Of a DNA stretch of 52,919 bases, positions 49,601-52,919 are shown piece after piece. Position numbers and translations under genes: made by a program. This stretch comes from an uncultured Ruminococcus sp. (GTDB lineage: Bacteria > Bacillota > Clostridia > Oscillospirales > Acutalibacteraceae): contig CACXFS010000044.1 of NCBI GenBank assembly GCA_902766885.1, positions 1 through 52,919 on the forward strand, written 5' to 3'. The notes below the pieces were generated by a model, which was not told the origin of the DNA, searched no databases, and was given only the letters and a program-made list of their open reading frames with translations. Numbering within the stretch: position 1 is the first letter of the stretch; every line of letters starts with the position of its first letter.

Positions 49601-52344
49601 ACGGAAGTCAGGTGTGGTATCAGAACATTGACAACGGAAAAACTCCCGATGATTACCCCGTGTTTGAGGGCGGTACGGTTTACTTCGGTTATGCCTGTGA
49701 CAGCGAAAGTGAAATATACAGCAACTATGAGTTAAGTGATGATCCTTCAGGTCACAAGTTCAACGATAACGGCTTCTGCACAAAATGCGGACAGTATCAG
49801 CCTGCAGCGCTTAACAGCAACGGTGTTTACGAAATCGGCAACGCAGGCCAGCTTTTCTGGTTTGCATCTCTTGTAAACAACGACAGCACTCACGCCGATT
49901 TTGATAAACAGAATACAGGCGCAAACGCTGTTCTTGTTAAAGATATTAATCTTGAAAGCCGTGAATGGTCGCCGATAATGAATTTCAGCGGTACATTTGA
50001 CGGAAATAACTATACAATTTCTAATCTGAAAATTACGGACACTTCAACATATTCCGGATTATTCGGAAAAACATCGGGAACAATAAAGGACTTTACCCTT
50101 AAGGGCGACATAACCCTTTCCTCCGACGGAGATGAAATCGGCGGCGTTGTGGGATGTGCCGGCGGTGCAACCGTTTCAGATGTAGTTTCATATGTCAATA
50201 TTTCAAATACAGACGGAGTGATTCACCATATCGGCGGTGTTGTCGGCTATATTGAAAACAATGAAACATTTGTTGATAAATGCGTTTATTACGGCACTGT
50301 TGATATTAAAAATTCAACTGACTGTATCGGCGGTATCGCAGGCTACACATACGGCGGTGCAAGAATCAGCAACTGCGCAAATCACGGTACTGTAACAACA
50401 TCCGAAGAAGGAGCATACACAGGCGGTATTTTGGGATATGTAAACAATCCCGATGTAACCCTTAAGGACTGCTACAACTACGCTACAGTAAGCAACGGCG
50501 ACAGTACAACTTACTGCGGAGCAATTATCGGCTGGGCGAGAGATTACACTTTGGCAAATATTGACAACAACTATTATCTTGACACCTCATCAACCCTTGC
50601 TTTCGGCAGCGGCGGCAAATCAGGAGTAACAGCAACATCTAAAAATGCTGAACAGTTTAAGTCGGGCGAGGTTGCATACTTACTTAATCATAGTGTAATA
50701 GACGATACACAGGTATGGTATCAGAATATCGACAACGGCGAAACTCCCGATGATTATCCCGTTTTTGAAGGCGGTACGGTTTATTACCTTGAATATAAGG
50801 ACGGCTATTCCAATACATATTCCGAGAAGCCTGAGCCCGATGAATTTGACAAGGACGACGACGGAAACTTCATCATCAGAACATACGACGACCTTGTAAA
50901 GCTTTCAAATCTTGTGAGAAGCGATTATGCAAAATACGGCTCGGCTGATTATATCCTTGAAAATAATATAAAAGCACCCGATGATTCCGAATGGACTCAG
51001 GGAATCGGCTCTGTGTCAGACAGTAAGCCCTTCAACGGCACATTTGACGGCAACGGCTACTGCATTATCGGTCTTAATGTAAATTCCTCAGAGTACGGCG
51101 GATTGTTCGAGATAATCGGCGAAAACGGAGTCGTAAAGGACTTATTCGTTTTCGATTGTGATTTCTCATCTTCTTCCAAAACAGCAGGCGGAATTGCGGC
51201 TGTAAACAAAGGCACAATTGACCACTGCACAAGCGGTGTGAACATCACTTCCGGTTATATACATAAAAACGGAAATGAATATTATGCACCTGAATTGAAT
51301 TCAAAAATTAACGGCGAGATAAGCGGCGGTGTCGTTGGCGAAAACAGCGGCTCGCTTACAGGCTGTCGAAGCTCCGCTGTTGTGTCAGGTACAATATGCG
51401 GCGGTATTGCCGGCGTAAATACAGGAAAAATTTACGGCTGTGCAAATAACGGTAAAGTCGGAACTTCAACAAGCTCGGTTTCGGGCGGACTTGTCGGAAA
51501 CAACGGCGGTACAATCGAAAGCTCTTACAATTCGGCAACGGTGGAAAGTGCTGATAAGAAAGGCAAAGGCTCGGTAGCAGGTATAAACGGATATGACGGA
51601 TTGATTCCCACAGTTAAAAACGTATATTATATTTTCGAAGAGGGACTTAGCGCAATCGGTACAGATTCAACACAATCCCTTGATAATACAAATATCGGTA
51701 AATCAGACATCGAATATCTGCAAAGCTCAGAATTTGCTGATGCTCTCAATGAAGTAACTGATGATTCAGTAAACTGGATGCATAATCCGCCACTCAATAA
51801 AGGCTATCCGATTATTGAGGGGAACTTCTTTATAAACACCGTTAAATCTGCCGGCAACAACATCACCGTACAGGGAAGAATGCATAAGGATTTGAATATA
51901 AGCTATGATGTTTGCAGTGAGAACGATGAAGAATACAAGCTTTTATCTTCATCAGCAGGCGAAAATAAAATACTGAAAACATATTCTGTAAGCCTTACCG
52001 ACAACGACGGCAACTATATCCCTGCCGAGCTGTGGTGCTCAGATTCCTGTAAAATTTCAGTGCCCGTTGACAGCGAGAATATACAGCTTGCAGGAATAAG
52101 CGACGAAGGCAATATCGTTTATTATGAGCCTGACTCTGTTGAAAACGGAACGGCATTGTTTACGGTTTCACACCCGATGTCGTTTGCTATTGTCGAAACA
52201 GCAGCAGAAAATCCGTCATCTGTCAACAATAATAACGGCACACCGATTCAGACAGGCTCGGAAATGTGCGGAGCAATACTGCTTGCAGCATTGCTTTCAC
52301 TTACAGTAATCTTGATTGCAAAAAGAAGGAACAAAATTGGATAA
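46681..52344 (+). CDS. Giant GLUG-repeat surface protein with C-terminal membrane anchor
   Basis: A 1887-residue protein starting at TTG 46681 (AAGG 9 bases upstream; no better ATG before the signal peptide KKTVLKRITALLLSTILSVG). Residues about 35-290 are helical and unlike known domains; about 290-670 are a second unassigned region. About 675-1650 hold three GLUG blocks with the same modules as the protein at 1931 (YEIGNAGQLFWFASLVN, GTFDGNNYTISNL, SGEVAYLLN, CTKCGQYQPA). The C-terminus has TPIQTGSE, a hydrophobic helix and AKRRNKIG, the layout of a sortase signal, although PIQTG is not a canonical LPxTG. It should be wall- or membrane-bound. The stop overlaps the next gene. Confidence 0.85.
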   Translation: MKKTVLKRITALLLSTILSVGMLITPVSATTTVKGALKEIGIEKLVETGMRVAAEACEELGKATGTETGEEIFSFIADWVFSSGAESAANKAKELCEEILEQIKELEIEINDDFSVVESQISQEAVNTAKTNLQNKWKSDVDNVISYNNATASLDSYKSYLNNSIENNAKYHDGNISYSELEDSVEKDLEGLLDEFYTMYVLIDGESSSSDDKDYAMFYSKKMNATFENIITLLATNLDAVESGSVEEYAVQYACNAFPFSHQQYSFVHNYVEKQILQLILVEMMYNEYLYQQGAFIENYESEDKDSQAYQNYLNHQSSFYTLMSETVKDHITNMLSREVVADSTRNFSLDSYMKPEDAVSDYLKINGYRPYYSTPGTTTNSKYIYDTVRFNRVMTQTGNKNNVYYILDPSQFSDSNATKALAMDTKIDNPSGFDTHVPSCDYLNLTNNSMSDGVNTFACSADIFGLFDTKAFRWLDSKPSTYLKEYIPSGTTLFMTPKYEYGSTQLFDTTYEKFWVIEGDTAVSGSDVSTKEYSAEAFQSDKGGDKYSYSVVLANNSDEYKQKATLKIPAHLEASVTDSDGNKIIDTTSGDASPSANITSGKMLTIKFKVDDGYCVELLNCIRNNSNSTETVLFDSDDIDILKTDGEYYTFSYPMPYSNTTFEFKVVSDEGEYDIWTPEDLINFSNDMNNGVNPDTTANLCADIDMTGYEGQLSPVGNSKHPFKGVFNGNNHKIEGLKFKNFDYCGLFGYIENAEIKDVTVSGDFSLAESSKIKQAGGAVGYANGGSLTNITSYVTISKADTYIIPNVGGIVGSVGANETTIKNCMFGGTLNLTDCGPNVGGIVGRAEEGAVIKSCANVGTINTANSITCAGGILGFQKGTTVSIENCYNYSKLGGSQKEDPDSCFGAIIGYIDEDDISYNISDNYYLDVSCDKVIGDSLGDISNPDSLATKKSEAQFASGEVAYLLNHKVTDGSQVWYQNIDNGKTPDDYPVFEGGTVYFGYACDSESEIYSNYELSDDPSGHKFNDNGFCTKCGQYQPAALNSNGVYEIGNAGQLFWFASLVNNDSTHADFDKQNTGANAVLVKDINLESREWSPIMNFSGTFDGNNYTISNLKITDTSTYSGLFGKTSGTIKDFTLKGDITLSSDGDEIGGVVGCAGGATVSDVVSYVNISNTDGVIHHIGGVVGYIENNETFVDKCVYYGTVDIKNSTDCIGGIAGYTYGGARISNCANHGTVTTSEEGAYTGGILGYVNNPDVTLKDCYNYATVSNGDSTTYCGAIIGWARDYTLANIDNNYYLDTSSTLAFGSGGKSGVTATSKNAEQFKSGEVAYLLNHSVIDDTQVWYQNIDNGETPDDYPVFEGGTVYYLEYKDGYSNTYSEKPEPDEFDKDDDGNFIIRTYDDLVKLSNLVRSDYAKYGSADYILENNIKAPDDSEWTQGIGSVSDSKPFNGTFDGNGYCIIGLNVNSSEYGGLFEIIGENGVVKDLFVFDCDFSSSSKTAGGIAAVNKGTIDHCTSGVNITSGYIHKNGNEYYAPELNSKINGEISGGVVGENSGSLTGCRSSAVVSGTICGGIAGVNTGKIYGCANNGKVGTSTSSVSGGLVGNNGGTIESSYNSATVESADKKGKGSVAGINGYDGLIPTVKNVYYIFEEGLSAIGTDSTQSLDNTNIGKSDIEYLQSSEFADALNEVTDDSVNWMHNPPLNKGYPIIEGNFFINTVKSAGNNITVQGRMHKDLNISYDVCSENDEEYKLLSSSAGENKILKTYSVSLTDNDGNYIPAELWCSDSCKISVPVDSENIQLAGISDEGNIVYYEPDSVENGTALFTVSHPMSFAIVETAAENPSSVNNNNGTPIQTGSEMCGAILLAALLSLTVILIAKRRNKIG

Positions 52345-52846
52345 AACAAAAGAAAAATCAAATAAAAAGCTTTTAATTATCATAATCGCAATACTTGTCA
52401 TTGCGGCTCTGGCTGTCGGCGGAGTGGTTGTGTATAACAGCTTCTTCGCCGAGAAGCCGACACCCTCAAACGGTGTTGTCGGAAAAATCTCCGACGGCTG
52501 GGATACAGGCATAGAGGACGAAACCGCTCCGCAGAGTCAGGAGATTCAGATTCCCGGCTACAGCACTGCCGAAATGAAAGAAGGGGATGAAAGCCTGATT
52601 CTGAGCATAGGCAATCCCAAGGCGAATAAATGCGGATTTTATGCCACACTCAAGCTTGAGGACGGAACAGTGCTTTATGAATCCGAGCTGATTAAACCGG
52701 GCTACGGACTGACAGAGGTTCCGCTTTCTCAGACGCTTAAATCAGGAGAATACACCGCAATGGTGGTGTATAAATGCGTTACTCTTGACGAGGAAGAAAC
52801 TCCTCTGAATTCCGCAGAATCGGAATTCAAATTAATTGTTAAGTGA
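52337..52846 (+). CDS. Small membrane-anchored extracellular protein
   Basis: A 169-residue protein starting at TTG 52337 (AGAAGGA six bases upstream), overlapping the GLUG stop. Residues 1-12 are basic, about 13-33 form one membrane helix (LLIIIIAILVIAALAVGGVV), and the rest is an extracellular beta-sandwich-like domain (ESLILSIGNPKANKCGFYATLKLEDG..., GYGLTEVPLSQTLKSGEYTAMV). Similar small proteins accompany large surface proteins in related Firmicutes, sometimes with misleading enzyme names. Coupled translation suggests it works with the GLUG protein, possibly as a display or assembly partner. Specific function unknown. Confidence 0.65.
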   Translation: MDKTKEKSNKKLLIIIIAILVIAALAVGGVVVYNSFFAEKPTPSNGVVGKISDGWDTGIEDETAPQSQEIQIPGYSTAEMKEGDESLILSIGNPKANKCGFYATLKLEDGTVLYESELIKPGYGLTEVPLSQTLKSGEYTAMVVYKCVTLDEEETPLNSAESEFKLIVK

Positions 52847-52911
52847 TTAAGGATTGTCGCACAATACGGCTTTCTTATCAATAAAATTTTATTTATGAAA
52901 GGATGTTTTCT

Positions 52912-52919
52912 ATGAAAAC
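52912..52919 (+). CDS. Start of a further gene (cut by the window end)
   Basis: ATGAAAAC at the window edge with AAAGGA 8 bases upstream. Only the first two codons are visible, and a signal-peptide start (Met-Lys) is possible. Confidence 0.45.

Overview
The window looks like a chromosomal segment of a low-GC, Gram-positive gut bacterium of the Ruminococcaceae/Oscillospiraceae type, plausibly a starch-degrading Ruminococcus (R. bromii-like). The evidence is dockerin modules in four different proteins, two CBM26-like starch-binding modules, BspA-type leucine-rich repeats, giant GLUG-repeat surface proteins, an agrBD quorum-sensing locus, and Gram-positive promoters and ribosome binding sites. 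The species call is inference. No rRNA, tRNA or CRISPR array was seen.

Layout. 1-1109: decayed edge of an integrative element (serine-recombinase C-terminus, a gene with an in-frame TAG, a frameshifted HTH gene). 1265-10646: a co-directional block with a TetR regulator, a 1933-residue GLUG protein, a 36-residue peptide, a PqqD-like protein, a signal-peptidase-like protein, an NTP_transf_5-like nucleotidyltransferase, a small dockerin protein and a Ser-rich membrane-anchored protein. The 36-mer and the last two proteins all end in an ELPI-containing tail. This resembles a peptide-maturation cassette and is the best candidate for an undescribed system here.

10803-14614: a dead serine recombinase, a 160-bp dispersed repeat, a single-gene nuclease-helicase (defence-like), and a truncated ABC ATPase. 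14605-21415 (minus strand): two FtsX permeases around a MacB/LolD-type ATPase, a small secreted protein, agrD, agrB, a GHKL histidine kinase and a LytTR response regulator. A perfect 9-bp direct repeat with a 22-bp period lies upstream of agrB and is a likely response-regulator operator. A 1.1-kb non-coding region follows, with a divergent promoter, a strong hairpin terminator and a structured GC-rich segment.

22525-33628: secreted carbohydrate-associated proteins (a starch-binding protein; an LRR-dockerin-CBM26 protein; a secreted DUF6809-like protein; a 1522-residue LTD-metallophosphatase-dockerin protein) and a GT39-like membrane glycosyltransferase. 33952-43811: a tightly overlapping six-gene surface-polysaccharide operon behind a near-consensus promoter. 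It has two polysialyltransferase-like enzymes, a CMP-sugar cytidylyltransferase, a DmpG-like aldolase fused to a DUF115-like domain, and three HAD proteins, one a degenerate copy of another. It resembles a nonulosonic- or ketosugar-acid capsule pathway without a NeuB synthase.

43812-45188: the second copy of the dispersed repeat, small orphan ORFs and a tyrosine-recombinase remnant. 45514-52919: a LytTR-PAS regulator, three tandem GTCGTTTTG-like repeats, a second giant GLUG protein with a C-terminal membrane anchor, a small membrane-anchored protein, and the first codons of another gene. The two giant GLUG proteins at opposite ends share the same modules.
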